Below, piece by piece: positions 46,340-56,113 of a stretch of 64,000 nucleotides of DNA. This DNA is from Planctomycetaceae bacterium. GTDB taxonomy: Bacteria; Planctomycetota; Planctomycetia; Pirellulales; Pirellulaceae. The notes under the pieces are model-generated. The model was not told where the DNA came from. It made no database searches and saw only the letters and a list, made by a program, of their open reading frames with translations. The stretch is taken from assembly GCA_002723275.1 (NCBI GenBank), contig PBNZ01000043.1:93093-157092 (forward strand), given 5' to 3'. Made by a program: the position numbers and the translations under genes. Every line of letters starts with the position of its first letter. The first letter of the stretch is position 1.

Positions 46340-48778
46340 CTACGCGCCACTCTTGTTCGCCAACGTTGCCTCGGATCCTCCGTCATCTTCCTCTTCCGCA
46401 CCGTCCTCGACTTTCTCTTCTTGATTCAGCAAGCGTTTCGCTTCATCGAGAACGAACTGTGGGTCCATGAACGGCTCGTAACTGATATCGTGCCAACGCA
46501 TACGACCTTGCCCATCAATCAGAAAGGTCCCATGCAGCGGCTGATCCTCAAAATCATCGAAAGCACGATACTGGCGAAAGACTTCGAGTTCCGGATCGGC
46601 GACCAAGGTAAACGGAATCTCACCGGTATAATTCTCCAACGATTTCTGCAAACCAGCCTGATCATCGGAACTGATGGCGACAACGTCGATCCCTGCCTCC
46701 TCAAAGTCTGCGGCACGCGGCCCAAACGCTTGTAGTTGCTCGGCACAATGCAAACAACCATAGCCAAGGAAGAAGACAACAATTACCGGCTTGCCAGAAT
46801 AATTTTTCAACGCAAGCGGCTGCCCCTCTGCACTCGGTAACGTCCAATCTGGGGCGTAGGTCGGTTGCCAACGAAACGGTCCGAGTGAATCCAGGTCGGG
46901 TCGAATGCCAACGTCATCCGATGCAATTTTTTCGGCTCGCCAATCAGCATCCCAACTTAACTCAGCAACGATGGGAGCTAATCTGGCGAATGGCTCCATC
47001 TCAAGATCAACCTCGGCAGAAATCTCTTGGAGCTCCCGCATGGTCTCCATCGCTTCATCACGTTTGTCGGCAGCCCACAAAATGGCAGCCTTTTGGGCAA
47101 GTGGCAGAGTCTGATTTTTTCGATTCTTGGCACCCTCTTCGACCAATTTAATGGCCTCTTCGACCTGGTCGAGTTTGAGGTGTAACGATGCCTGATACCA
47201 GGGATCTTTGTCACCTGATTTCTTGAGTAATTCGAGCGCCTTTTCGTGCTCATGATTGGCTGCCGCCATGTAGCCGTACATTTCGTTGAGTGCACGTTCG
47301 AGCGATCGCACTTCGGAGTCAATTTTTCGCCGTGCGTCCTTCACGATCTTTTCCGTATCCTTCTCGTTTTTCTTCTCGCGTTTCGCCTTCTGCTCGGCTT
47401 CATCAATCGCAATCTGTCGTGCCGCAAACTTCTGGCAGAGTTCGGCTTCAAGCTCAGCTACGATGGTCACCACTTGAGTCATATTCGCAAGACGCGAATG
47501 AGCTCGTCCGAGTAACCGCAACCGCTTCACTCGCTCGCCAAGGATCTCGGTCGGTTGGAGATAAGGTGAGTTTGCGAGGTCCACGACTTCTTGCCATAAC
47601 TCGGCTTCATCGAGCACCTGCATCAGGCGTTGGCGGCCATAAGCGGAACTTGTCCCGCCTTTGGAAACCATGTTGTATTTCGGATGCCTGGGAAGTTCCG
47701 TCATATTTTTCGCCAGGTCAAGCGCGTCGTTGATTCTTCCAATGAAGATGAGATTACGAATGAGCCATTCGTTGTTGTGAGCAAAGTTATGGATCTGATC
47801 AGGAAGCAATTTATCGCGCATCATCTGAGCGTGGTCAGTCCGCGCCGATGCCTCTTGTTGCCAGACCGCATCCGGGTACCGTTTGACCTTCGAGTAAATA
47901 TGGCCGGGCATATGCCACATATGGGCGATTGACGGGGCGGCCTGTCCGCAGAGAGCCGAGGATGCGAGCGCTCGTTCGGCTTTTTCGTAATCCCAAATGT
48001 GGATTCGATAGTGGTGTACAGGATGCATGGGTTCGGCATCCAAAACCTGTTGGATTAATGCATCCACAGCAAGATGGCTCGCCATTTTCAAGCCATTACG
48101 ACGGCCCATGTACAGTTCAGCCGCGACGAAGGCCAGGGCCTCAAGATCATCGGGGTTGTCATAGTAGATTTTTTCCAGAGCGTCGATATAGGCTTCGGTA
48201 GCAGCCTTTTCCTTTTTCTTCTTCAGATAGTCGGCGAGCGCGGAAATGTACTTCTGAACGCGTTCGGTATCCTTGTCTTTTCGTTTTTCCGCTTCTTCAA
48301 TGAACTTTTTGGATCGCTCTCGATTGTTCACATTCGCCATCGCCATGCCCCAGTATGCGGCAGCACAATCCGGGTCTAGAGCAGCGGCTTGTCGAAACGA
48401 ACGTTCGGCCTCGAAATACCAGAAGCCGTGGAGCTGTCCGACTCCTTGATTGATGAATGCTTGAACTTCCGGCACTTTGGAAGCGACAGGAAAGTCAACC
48501 TTACCGGTGCCCTCCATCAAATAGGCAGCCTGACGCGGACCTTCGTTGAAAGCTTCACCGTGAAATGAATGGCCGGCCTTGAGGTCATCCGAATCGCCCT
48601 CATCGTCGCTCGACGGTTCGGTATCCTTGGAAGAATCGGAGTCAGATTCGCCTGCCTTCTCAGCAGCTGCCGGCTTCTCAACACCGGCAGAATCGCCATT
48701 CGTTTCCCCGCCCCAGGATCGATCGACTCCTATCGAACACAACAGCAGAATTCCAAGACACCATCTCATCGCGCACAT
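46340..48778 (-). CDS. Exported TPR-redoxin fusion protein
   Basis: 812 residues. A signal peptide (MRWCLGILLLCSIGVDRSW) is followed by an acidic, Ser/Asp-rich segment (25-70). A large TPR region (about 110-600) begins at FYFEAERSFRQAAALDPDCAAAYWGMAMANV and has a charged coiled part around 440-480. The last ~150 residues are an AhpC/TSA-type redoxin with APDWTLPSAEGQPLALKNY and the peroxidatic-type pair GCLHCAEQL, followed by IDVVAISSDD and a Glu/Asp-rich tail. A TPR scaffold carrying a thiol oxidoreductase suggests delivery of disulfide exchange or peroxide reduction to bound partners. It lies 80 bases after the PQQ-like gene in the minus direction. Confidence 0.8.
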   Translation of the reverse strand: MCAMRWCLGILLLCSIGVDRSWGGETNGDSAGVEKPAAAEKAGESDSDSSKDTEPSSDDEGDSDDLKAGHSFHGEAFNEGPRQAAYLMEGTGKVDFPVASKVPEVQAFINQGVGQLHGFWYFEAERSFRQAAALDPDCAAAYWGMAMANVNNRERSKKFIEEAEKRKDKDTERVQKYISALADYLKKKKEKAATEAYIDALEKIYYDNPDDLEALAFVAAELYMGRRNGLKMASHLAVDALIQQVLDAEPMHPVHHYRIHIWDYEKAERALASSALCGQAAPSIAHMWHMPGHIYSKVKRYPDAVWQQEASARTDHAQMMRDKLLPDQIHNFAHNNEWLIRNLIFIGRINDALDLAKNMTELPRHPKYNMVSKGGTSSAYGRQRLMQVLDEAELWQEVVDLANSPYLQPTEILGERVKRLRLLGRAHSRLANMTQVVTIVAELEAELCQKFAARQIAIDEAEQKAKREKKNEKDTEKIVKDARRKIDSEVRSLERALNEMYGYMAAANHEHEKALELLKKSGDKDPWYQASLHLKLDQVEEAIKLVEEGAKNRKNQTLPLAQKAAILWAADKRDEAMETMRELQEISAEVDLEMEPFARLAPIVAELSWDADWRAEKIASDDVGIRPDLDSLGPFRWQPTYAPDWTLPSAEGQPLALKNYSGKPVIVVFFLGYGCLHCAEQLQAFGPRAADFEEAGIDVVAISSDDQAGLQKSLENYTGEIPFTLVADPELEVFRQYRAFDDFEDQPLHGTFLIDGQGRMRWHDISYEPFMDPQFVLDEAKRLLNQEEKVEDGAEEEDDGGSEATLANKSGA

Positions 48779-48858
48779 GGCCTTTCACCCCTTACGAGCC
48801 CTGACAATCTCCGTTCCGGGTCCCCCCGACGACTGCCAACACCGAACAACGCCTTCCT

Positions 48859-50112
48859 TTATTCTTTCACATCGTAACAGAACAGAAGCTCCTGATCTCG
48901 TAAAAATAACTTTCCATTCGCCACTACAGGGTGGGTCCAGATCCGGCCTTTTGGTTTGCGTAATTCAGTCTGAGGAGAGAGCTTGAACCGACCGTGCTCT
49001 TCCCAACCGTCAGGAGTGGCTGCAATCAGAACGACCTCCCCTCCATCTTTATCGACGCAGTAAAGTCGACCATCTGCGAAACACAGGGAGCCTTTACCTA
49101 ATGATTCTCGATCCCGCCAAACCATTTTCCCGGACATCAATTCCTGGCAGACCCAACCCACACCGTCTGAATAACCATAAAGGTGGTCATCCACCAGAAT
49201 GACCCCACCGTGATGGTTCTTCAATACTTTCTTGGAGCGGTCGTCGTAGACACTTTCGACCGTTCCATCGCTAGCAATTCGAAACAGGTCGCAACCGACT
49301 CCGTAACCCGAGGAGACATACACATGACCGTTCGCAAAGATCGGCGTCGGAACAACAGCCACGCGTCCGGGCCATGGTGTTTGCCAGAGAACGTTGCCAG
49401 AATCCGCGGCGATTCCAACAACACTTTGTTCAGTCAATTGAATGTATTGTCGCTGTCCATCGTGTTCTGCAACGATGATCGATGCGTAGTGAGCCGGATC
49501 GGTAAAGTCAGCGGTCTGCCAGATCTTTTCTCCCGTCTTTTTATCGAGAGCCAAAATCGCCCCTTGATCCCCACCGGGTGTGCATAACAGCCGATCACCA
49601 TCAATGAGAACCGATTCAGAGTAACCCCAGTTTGGAATCGCTCCGCCGAAATCGGTGAGTGTCGTTCGCCACTCCATCTCGCCATCAGCAAGTCGCACGC
49701 AGACAAGGTCTCCCTTAGCACCTAACGCATAAACTCGATCTTCGTCGACCGTCGGCGTCGATCGAGGACCATCTCCCCAGCCATTCTCGTAAAGTCCGCC
49801 AACATCGACCGTCCACAATTCCTGACCAGTTTCAACATCCAGACAAATGAGCTGCTCGGATTCGCCACGGAGTCCCATGGTCACAAGACGGTTTCCAACA
49901 ACTGCAGGACCCGAATAGCCCAGTCCCGCATCGCGACTGACCCACAGTTGCTCTGGACCCGCATCAGGCCATTCTTTGAGTAAGTCGGCTTCCGTCGTCC
50001 TGCCCGTCCGATCAAGCCCGCGCCATTGCGGCCAATCAAAGCGGTCGGCATTAAGACTAAGTGTCATTGTGAAGATGACGCTTAAAGACAACATAATTCG
50101 TCGTGGATGCAT
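48859..50112 (-). CDS. PQQ-like beta-propeller exported protein
   Basis: 417 residues. ATG 50112, with GAGG six bases upstream, opens a signal peptide (MLSLSVIFTMTLSLNADRFDW). The start of the longer frame (50412) is without sense. PQQ-like blades include LICLDVETGQELWTVDVGG, ILALDKKTGEKIWQTADF and VVGIAADSGNVLWQTPWPG. Quinoprotein-like eight-blade proteins of this type in planctomycetes often lack the residues to bind PQQ and are thought to bind proteins or polymers. The exact role is unknown. It diverges from the M28 peptidase gene. Confidence 0.8.
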   Translation of the reverse strand: MHPRRIMLSLSVIFTMTLSLNADRFDWPQWRGLDRTGRTTEADLLKEWPDAGPEQLWVSRDAGLGYSGPAVVGNRLVTMGLRGESEQLICLDVETGQELWTVDVGGLYENGWGDGPRSTPTVDEDRVYALGAKGDLVCVRLADGEMEWRTTLTDFGGAIPNWGYSESVLIDGDRLLCTPGGDQGAILALDKKTGEKIWQTADFTDPAHYASIIVAEHDGQRQYIQLTEQSVVGIAADSGNVLWQTPWPGRVAVVPTPIFANGHVYVSSGYGVGCDLFRIASDGTVESVYDDRSKKVLKNHHGGVILVDDHLYGYSDGVGWVCQELMSGKMVWRDRESLGKGSLCFADGRLYCVDKDGGEVVLIAATPDGWEEHGRFKLSPQTELRKPKGRIWTHPVVANGKLFLRDQELLFCYDVKE

Positions 50113-50433
50113 GGGTTTCCTCGAAAAGCTTGCAAGGAGAGGCAGTGCGATCAGCACCAGGAAATGTCGGAGGGCAGTTTCGCACAAAAGTGACGGCAGT
50201 CGGGCAGGGCCGTTAATCGCCATGATAGCAAAAACCGCGTCAACGGGGGGTCTGCAGGGCTGGATTGGACCGGCGACATGTGTCCGGCGACCCCCACCCA
50301 AATGGCCAGGGTACGAACTGACCTGAAGAAGGCTATGATATAGAGGCGTGGGATCGACCTGTTCGTTTCTCAACTTCGTTGAGGTGCAGCGATTCCCGAT
50401 CTCAAAATTCAAACCCCCAAAAGAATCAAACTG
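50113..50433. other. 321-base divergent gap
   Basis: No gene is seen. A direct repeat CCGGCGAC occurs at 50270-50277 and 50284-50291, and a TATGAT (50334-50339) could be a -10 element for the peptidase gene with no good -35. Nothing else is recognisable. Confidence 0.35.
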
Positions 50434-53400
50434 ATGTCGACGAAAAGTTTCAAGGTCCAGTTTTCCTTACATTTCGCCCTTACCTGCTGCGTGTTATTCG
50501 TCGCCTCCGATCTGGCGGCTTATCCGCCATCTGATGCAAGCCAGGCGGACATCGCCGTCAGTGATCCCAAATCGGCAGCTCAGAAGGAAGCAGAATTACT
50601 GACGAAGACGCGGCAGCTGACCTTTGAGGGACGTCGCGCAGGCGAAGGCTATTTTAGCCAAGACGGATCAAAAATGGTGTTCCAGAGTGAACGCGATCCG
50701 AACAACCCGTTCTTCCAGATTTTCGTTTTGGACTTCGACACGGGTGACGTGGAGCACGTTTCGCCGGGCCACGGCAAGACAACTTGTGCCTGGATTCATC
50801 CGGATGGGCAACAAGTCCTGTTCTCATCGACTCACGAAGATTCCGAAGCGGTTCAGAAACAAAAAGAGGAACTTGATTTCCGAGCTTCCGGTAAAGAACG
50901 TCGGTACTCATGGGACTACGACAAGCATTTCGATCTATTTCGATACGACCCCGCAACCAAAGACTACACAAACCTCACGAACAAGCTCGGCTACGATGCC
51001 GAGGCATCCTGGTCGCCCGACGGAAAATTGATTGCGTTTGCGTCAAATCGCAAAGCCTATGAAAAACCGATGACCGCCATCCAGCAGGAACGATTCAAGC
51101 TGGACCCGGCTTCCATGATCGATCTCTACATCATGAATGCGGACGGGTCCAATGTGCGACAACTCACGGACGTCGAAGGTTATGACGGAGGCCCATTTTT
51201 CTCTCCAGACGGGGAGCGAGTTTGTTGGCGACGATTTTCTCCGGATGGAGCGACTGCGGAAGTCATGTCCATGAAGCTCGATGGCAGTGACGTCAAAACG
51301 CTGACCAGGATGGGCGCGATGTCCTGGGCCCCCTTTTATCATCCCAGCGGAAAGTACCTGAGTTACGCTACGAATGTACACGGTTTCGGAAACTTCGAAT
51401 TGTACCTTGTCGACAGTGAAGGCAAATCGAAACCAGTACGAGTGACCTACACCAACGGTTTCGATGGGCTTCCTGTTTTTACCCCGGATGGTAAGCGTCT
51501 TGCTTGGACCACGAATCGAACTCCTGGCAAACAATCTCAAATCTTCGTTGCGGACTGGAACCACGACGAGGCAATGCGTCTGCTGAAACTGAACGAAACC
51601 GTTGCATCGGTCGATGACGGTCAGGCAAGGGAGGCAGCCGAAGACTCGTTGCAGGCGACGAACAAGGAGTGTCATCCGGAAGATATTCTGCGACATGTCG
51701 GTTATCTCTGCCGGCCCGAATTAAACGGTCGTCGAACGGGAACTCCCGGAGAACTGCTGGCGACAGCCTATGTAGCGGCCTACATGGATCAACTAGGCTT
51801 GTCACCGGCCGGAGACGATGGCACGTTCTTCCAGGGATTTGAATTTGCATCCGGCGTATCCCTCGGAAAAGACAATGAATTGACATCAGCCAAGCAGAAA
51901 TACCAACTGGAACAAGATTGGGTTCCCGTTGGTTTTTCGAGTACCGGAGAAGTCAGTCCGGCACCAGTCGTGTTCGCGGGCTACGGCATTGTCGCCCCCG
52001 CTGATGAAGGGCAGGAGGAATATGACTCTTACGTTCATCTGGATGTCAAAGACAAATGGGTCGTCGTCTTTCGCTTCATGCCGGAAGAGATCAGTCCCGA
52101 ACGGCGACAACATCTCGGCCGTCACTCAAGCCTGCGATTCAAGAGTATGGTGGCCCGTGACAAAGGAGCCCACGGCCTAATCGTCGTCAGCGGCCCCAAT
52201 TCCAATGTCAAAAACCAACTCACCGACTTCCGCTATGACGGATCGCTGGCCGGTAGCAGCCTTCCCGTGATCAGTGTCACCGATGAGGTTGCCGACGGCT
52301 GGCTGAAGGCGGCAGGCAAGTCTTTAAAGGAGCTTCAGGACAAGCTTGATCAGGGTGATCTCGCCATGGGATTCGGAATTGATGGCGTGAATCTTTCCGC
52401 TGAAATTGACATTGATCAAATTGAACGAAACGGTCGCAACGTACTCGGTCGTTTACAAGTCGGTAAAGAGCCGTCAGAGCAGGTCGTGATCGTCGGCGCC
52501 CATATTGATCACCTTGGATCTGGCCCGAGTGGTTCCTCCTTGGCTCGCGACGATGAGCAACAGGGGGTGCATTGGGGAGCCGACGATAACGCGTCCGGCG
52601 TGGCCGCCATGCTGGAAGTCGCACAGTGGCTGTCGTCGCTACAAAAGGCTGGCAAGCTGCCGATTCAACGAGACATCATCTTCGCTGCCTGGTCCGGTGA
52701 GGAAGAGGGGCTGATCGGCTCCAGCCACTTCGTAAAATCGTATGCTCAGCAAAACCATCCGCATGCTGCGGCCCACACCGCCACGCCGAATCATCCACTG
52801 CCCACTGCCTCAGCAGACGCAAAGAGTGCGTCAACAGAATCAAAAGAAAATCCGCATCAAGCTCATGCAGACCCTCATGCTGTTGGCGAGAACCACGCCT
52901 TCAGCTCGAAAATCTATCCGGCAATCGCCGCCTGTTTGAATATGGACATGGTGGGCCGCCTCGACAAGAAACTGATTCTTCAGGGAGTCGGTTCGTCGAG
53001 CATCTGGACAGGTGAGATCGAGCGCAGGAACGCCGTGACAGGCTTGCCAATCACCATTCAGAATGACAGTTTTATCCCAACCGACGCGAGTGCATTCTTC
53101 GTCCAAGGTGTACCCATTCTCTCGGCGTTCACCGGGTCTCACGAGGATTACCACACACCCCGTGATACTCCCGACAAACTGAACTACGACGGCACCGCTC
53201 AGATTGCAAAATTCATGGGCCTCGTTGCACGTTCTGTGGCTGCACGTGACGTAGCGCCTGACTACGTGGCCCAGCAGCGTCCCAAACAGACTCGAGCTCG
53301 ATTGCGAGCCTACTTGGGCACCATCCCGGACTATGCCGAGTCAGACGTCAAGGGACTCAAGATTTCAGGCGTCGCCAAGAATGGACCAGCAGCAGCAGCG

Positions 53401-53571
53401 AGTCTAAAGGGCGGTGATGTGATCGTCGAGTTGGCAGGTCGAAAGATCGAAAACATCTACGACTATACTTACGCAATCGAAGCCTTGAAGATCGGCCAAC
53501 CAACCAAGATAACCGTCAGTCGAAATGGCAAACGGTTAACGTTCGAAATCACACCTGGTTCACGCGACTGA
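50434..53571 (+). CDS. Exported PD40-propeller, PA, M28 peptidase and PDZ protein
   Basis: 1045 residues. Signal peptide (LTCCVLFVASDLAA). Residues ~55-400 form a TolB-like propeller (e.g. DAEASWSPDGKLIAFASNRK); a PA-like insert follows (GLIVVSGPNSNVK). The M28 aminopeptidase domain (about 665-935) has all zinc ligands: VGAHIDHLG, GADDNASGVAAM, the catalytic EE in WSGEEEGLIGSS, NMDMVGR and SHEDYHTPRD. A C-terminal PDZ (about 960-1045) closes with ISGVAKNGPAAAASLKGGDVI. Between the EE and the next Asp ligand lies a His/Pro/Ala/Ser-rich insert (about 771-824). A two-zinc exported aminopeptidase with binding modules, probably for protein degradation outside the cytoplasm. Confidence 0.9.
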   Translation: MSTKSFKVQFSLHFALTCCVLFVASDLAAYPPSDASQADIAVSDPKSAAQKEAELLTKTRQLTFEGRRAGEGYFSQDGSKMVFQSERDPNNPFFQIFVLDFDTGDVEHVSPGHGKTTCAWIHPDGQQVLFSSTHEDSEAVQKQKEELDFRASGKERRYSWDYDKHFDLFRYDPATKDYTNLTNKLGYDAEASWSPDGKLIAFASNRKAYEKPMTAIQQERFKLDPASMIDLYIMNADGSNVRQLTDVEGYDGGPFFSPDGERVCWRRFSPDGATAEVMSMKLDGSDVKTLTRMGAMSWAPFYHPSGKYLSYATNVHGFGNFELYLVDSEGKSKPVRVTYTNGFDGLPVFTPDGKRLAWTTNRTPGKQSQIFVADWNHDEAMRLLKLNETVASVDDGQAREAAEDSLQATNKECHPEDILRHVGYLCRPELNGRRTGTPGELLATAYVAAYMDQLGLSPAGDDGTFFQGFEFASGVSLGKDNELTSAKQKYQLEQDWVPVGFSSTGEVSPAPVVFAGYGIVAPADEGQEEYDSYVHLDVKDKWVVVFRFMPEEISPERRQHLGRHSSLRFKSMVARDKGAHGLIVVSGPNSNVKNQLTDFRYDGSLAGSSLPVISVTDEVADGWLKAAGKSLKELQDKLDQGDLAMGFGIDGVNLSAEIDIDQIERNGRNVLGRLQVGKEPSEQVVIVGAHIDHLGSGPSGSSLARDDEQQGVHWGADDNASGVAAMLEVAQWLSSLQKAGKLPIQRDIIFAAWSGEEEGLIGSSHFVKSYAQQNHPHAAAHTATPNHPLPTASADAKSASTESKENPHQAHADPHAVGENHAFSSKIYPAIAACLNMDMVGRLDKKLILQGVGSSSIWTGEIERRNAVTGLPITIQNDSFIPTDASAFFVQGVPILSAFTGSHEDYHTPRDTPDKLNYDGTAQIAKFMGLVARSVAARDVAPDYVAQQRPKQTRARLRAYLGTIPDYAESDVKGLKISGVAKNGPAAAASLKGGDVIVELAGRKIENIYDYTYAIEALKIGQPTKITVSRNGKRLTFEITPGSRD

Positions 53572-53585
53572 TTTCGTCGCGTGAA
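53559..53585 (+). other. Ten-base-pair hairpin whose loop contains the peptidase stop codon
   Basis: Perfect arms 53559-53568 and 53576-53585 enclose a seven-base loop in which the TGA (53569-53571) of the M28 gene lies. A T7 run follows at about 53600. It may be a weak bidirectional terminator between the convergent M28 and lipoprotein genes. Confidence 0.45.
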
Positions 53586-53605
53586 GATAGCGTGGAAGGA
53601 TTTTT

Positions 53606-54214
53606 TTAGCGAGGTGATGTGGGTGTCTGTTGTTGAGCCTGCTGCACCGTCTCACCTTCGCTACGGCGAGCGATTTCCTGGTCAACTGCCTGTCGTTTGC
53701 GCTGAGCGTCCAGGGGATCCTCAAAGTTGAGAATCAAGGGATCCTGGTCTTCGAAAACGCGAGTGGCCATTCCAGCAATTGCCCAACTATGATCCTCTTT
53801 TCTCAGGATCCAGACGATTTCATAGGTCCTGGGATCACCCGACTCGTCCGAGTCAGTCCAAGTACTTAAGACGTGAGCCCCACTCTGCTCGTCTCCGAGG
53901 ATCTCTTCCTCGGTAACGGCAAATGTTGCAGTCGGACTACCCGGTGGCTTAATGGCCGCTTCATTCTTCTCCATCTCAGCCTGCGCCTTGTCGGTAAGCA
54001 TTGAGGTCGCAAGCGCCTCATCTCCGGATCTGAGTGCTTCCAGAAAATGAGTGACCGCCTGCGTCGGCGTCACGGTTTGTGAATCGCCACTCGCTTGAGG
54101 CAGGGAACTGGAACTCGATTGAGCATTCGTTGTATTATCGCCTCCAGAATCGGAAGGCGAACAACCCATGAAAGCCACGAGAGAGAAGAGCAGACTGATC
54201 GTGAAAAAACGCAT
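53606..54214 (-). CDS. Lipoprotein of unknown function (NTF2-like/DUF4878 candidate)
   Basis: 202 residues from ATG 54214, chosen for a GGAGG site eight bases upstream. The lipobox LVAFMGC places the modified Cys at about residue 18. The Ser/Gly/Asn-rich linker is followed by TPTQAVTHFLEALRSGDEALATSMLT, the typical opening of NTF2-like or DUF4878 domains, then a beta-rich part (YEIVWILRKEDHSWAIAGM) and a Gln/Arg-rich tail. No catalytic motif is seen. It converges with the M28 gene. Cell-envelope location is firm; function is unknown. Confidence 0.65.
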   Translation of the reverse strand: MRFFTISLLFSLVAFMGCSPSDSGGDNTTNAQSSSSSLPQASGDSQTVTPTQAVTHFLEALRSGDEALATSMLTDKAQAEMEKNEAAIKPPGSPTATFAVTEEEILGDEQSGAHVLSTWTDSDESGDPRTYEIVWILRKEDHSWAIAGMATRVFEDQDPLILNFEDPLDAQRKRQAVDQEIARRSEGETVQQAQQQTPTSPR

Positions 54215-54384
54215 CGACGGGCCTCCATTCCCGAATCCCAAACATTCCGCCGTCACGATGGATCCTTCTCCTAACAGACGGCAAGCTGGGCAAAAAAACT
54301 TCGCAAGACGCGCGAAAGTTTCGCAAGAGCTGTTTGCCTCGTCAAGATGAATTACCGGGCCAGTCGGCCGACTGCTAGCAGTCT

Positions 54385-55899
54385 CTAGTGGTCACCCATC
54401 TCACGTCCATACAGGGCAAGCTCGGATTCGAAGCGATCTTTGGGAATCTTCCACTGAGGCTTCTCGTCCGTATAGGCATTGCAGTGAGCCACTAGCAAGC
54501 GGTAGAGAAACTTGTGCAGATGCCGCGGGACGCGCAATGAACGAAAACCATCCAACAATCGGTCGTGACTGACCGAATCATCGAAGAATTCACTAATGTT
54601 GGGTTGGTTTCCATCGGCCGCACAGGCTCGCAGCCTGGCATTCGCCACATCATACAACGCTTCGCCGGTCCAGGCCAATGAGGGCACCATGTTTTGCTTG
54701 TCCAAACGTGCCCGTTGAACAAATTCTCGATCTTCACGTTCAACAAAGTACTTCAGTTCCGCTGGCAGCATCAATTTAACACCGACACCCGGATGCTTGA
54801 GAAACTTGTTGTCCAACAGCGGCCAAATCAGCGCTTTCATCAGTTCGGCGGAACCCGTGATGGCGTGTGGTTCATCGACGCGGTCAACCAGAACAAAAAC
54901 GCCGCTGAATCCTAGAGAATTCAAGACACTCTGGAACTTTGACAGCAATTCGTAGCGGTCATCCGATCGTTCTCGATTAGGGAGTGGCTGGCTTACAATT
55001 TCCCCCGATGTGAAGTGCATCAGCACCTTTCTGAGCGAATTGGTTGGTCGCGTGATCACTCGCATGCCACGGACGATTCCGTAACTGGTCAGAAATCGTG
55101 ATGCGGCTTTCCAGAGCCAGGGCGTCCACCCCACAGCAATCACGATCAAGTATGCCCACCAAGGAATCGTCTTGCCAACCTGCTCGACTTGTTCAACCTG
55201 GCTAGAAGTTTCCGCCGGAGGCGCAATTTTGTCGAACCAGAATACCGAAGCGGCAACCGCCACCGTACACAGCGTAACAAACCAGCCGGTCAAACAGGGT
55301 ATCTTTGCTTTCAGCGTCCAGAAGTTGAGTTTCCGTCGTAGTCGATTCCAACGCGCAATGAACGGTTCATCGGTCGATTGATCGTAGCAAGCGGCCAGGA
55401 GCAGAAGATCACGTCGCTGATGTCGATCCAAGCCTGATACCTTCTGGATTGTCTCTTTGACTTGATGACCACCCAAGATTCGATTGACGAGGTCAGTGAC
55501 ACCGAGACTCAAAACCGCATCCATATGGTCCCACAGTCGCCAAGTGGCGAGAGCGCGATCGATTCTTCGTCGCCGATGCGGGAGTCGATCGAGGAAACGA
55601 TCGATGAACGGGTTGAAGTCGTCATACTCAATCGCAAAAAGTTGTTCACCAGGATGATTGTGATTGAAGTCATTCACATGGCGAACAATTTGCAAACGCA
55701 TGGCTGTCTTGCCGGCGCCCTTTTCGCCAAAAACGACGGACGTCGCGGGTTCCGTGGGATCACCAAAGATCTTGTCCCACGACGGATGATAGGTGTCGTT
55801 AATGCAATAATCCTTGAAGACAGGATCTGACTGAGCATCTTCTTCAGCAAATGGATTGCGAGCGATGCCGTGATGATCAAGGAATTGATTTATCTTCAT
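54385..55899 (-). CDS. Membrane P-loop ATPase, planctomycete-type
   Basis: 504 residues. Walker A is FGEKGAGKTAM (about 58-66) and a Walker B-like VFVLVDRVDEPHA at ~335. Two spans (GWFVTLCTVAVAASVFWF and YLIVIAVGWTPWLWKA) sit in the middle, about residues 205-265. The N-terminal half is helical with a short charged region KAIFG... and the C-terminal half is rich in charged residues. It resembles KAP- or STAND-like AAA+ NTPases in layout (P-loop with two membrane segments inserted), but I cannot name a family. It may couple ATP use to a membrane complex or act as a regulatory switch. Neighbours on the same strand are exported proteins of unknown function. Confidence 0.65.
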   Translation of the reverse strand: MKINQFLDHHGIARNPFAEEDAQSDPVFKDYCINDTYHPSWDKIFGDPTEPATSVVFGEKGAGKTAMRLQIVRHVNDFNHNHPGEQLFAIEYDDFNPFIDRFLDRLPHRRRRIDRALATWRLWDHMDAVLSLGVTDLVNRILGGHQVKETIQKVSGLDRHQRRDLLLLAACYDQSTDEPFIARWNRLRRKLNFWTLKAKIPCLTGWFVTLCTVAVAASVFWFDKIAPPAETSSQVEQVEQVGKTIPWWAYLIVIAVGWTPWLWKAASRFLTSYGIVRGMRVITRPTNSLRKVLMHFTSGEIVSQPLPNRERSDDRYELLSKFQSVLNSLGFSGVFVLVDRVDEPHAITGSAELMKALIWPLLDNKFLKHPGVGVKLMLPAELKYFVEREDREFVQRARLDKQNMVPSLAWTGEALYDVANARLRACAADGNQPNISEFFDDSVSHDRLLDGFRSLRVPRHLHKFLYRLLVAHCNAYTDEKPQWKIPKDRFESELALYGREMGDH

Positions 55900-56113
55900 C
55901 CGTATCCGATCCTGAGTCGATCCATCCAGCCTATCTGGATTTCACGACAATGACTAATGAACCAACAAAAAGGCGAACGAGAGTTTTGGAAAATGGCTTT
56001 ACGACGAGTCGCAGAGCTGCTCGTAACAAGTCACGGAGCCGCTCGCAAATCCAGCGACCCCCATCATATAGCCCACGTCGCCCGGGCGGAACTCGACAGA
56101 ATCCGCCACGAAC

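Noticed and set aside
50113-50412. N-terminal extension of the PQQ-like protein by 100 residues
   Set aside because: The extension lacks any domain, and the ATG at 50112 opens a proper signal peptide with a ribosome site.
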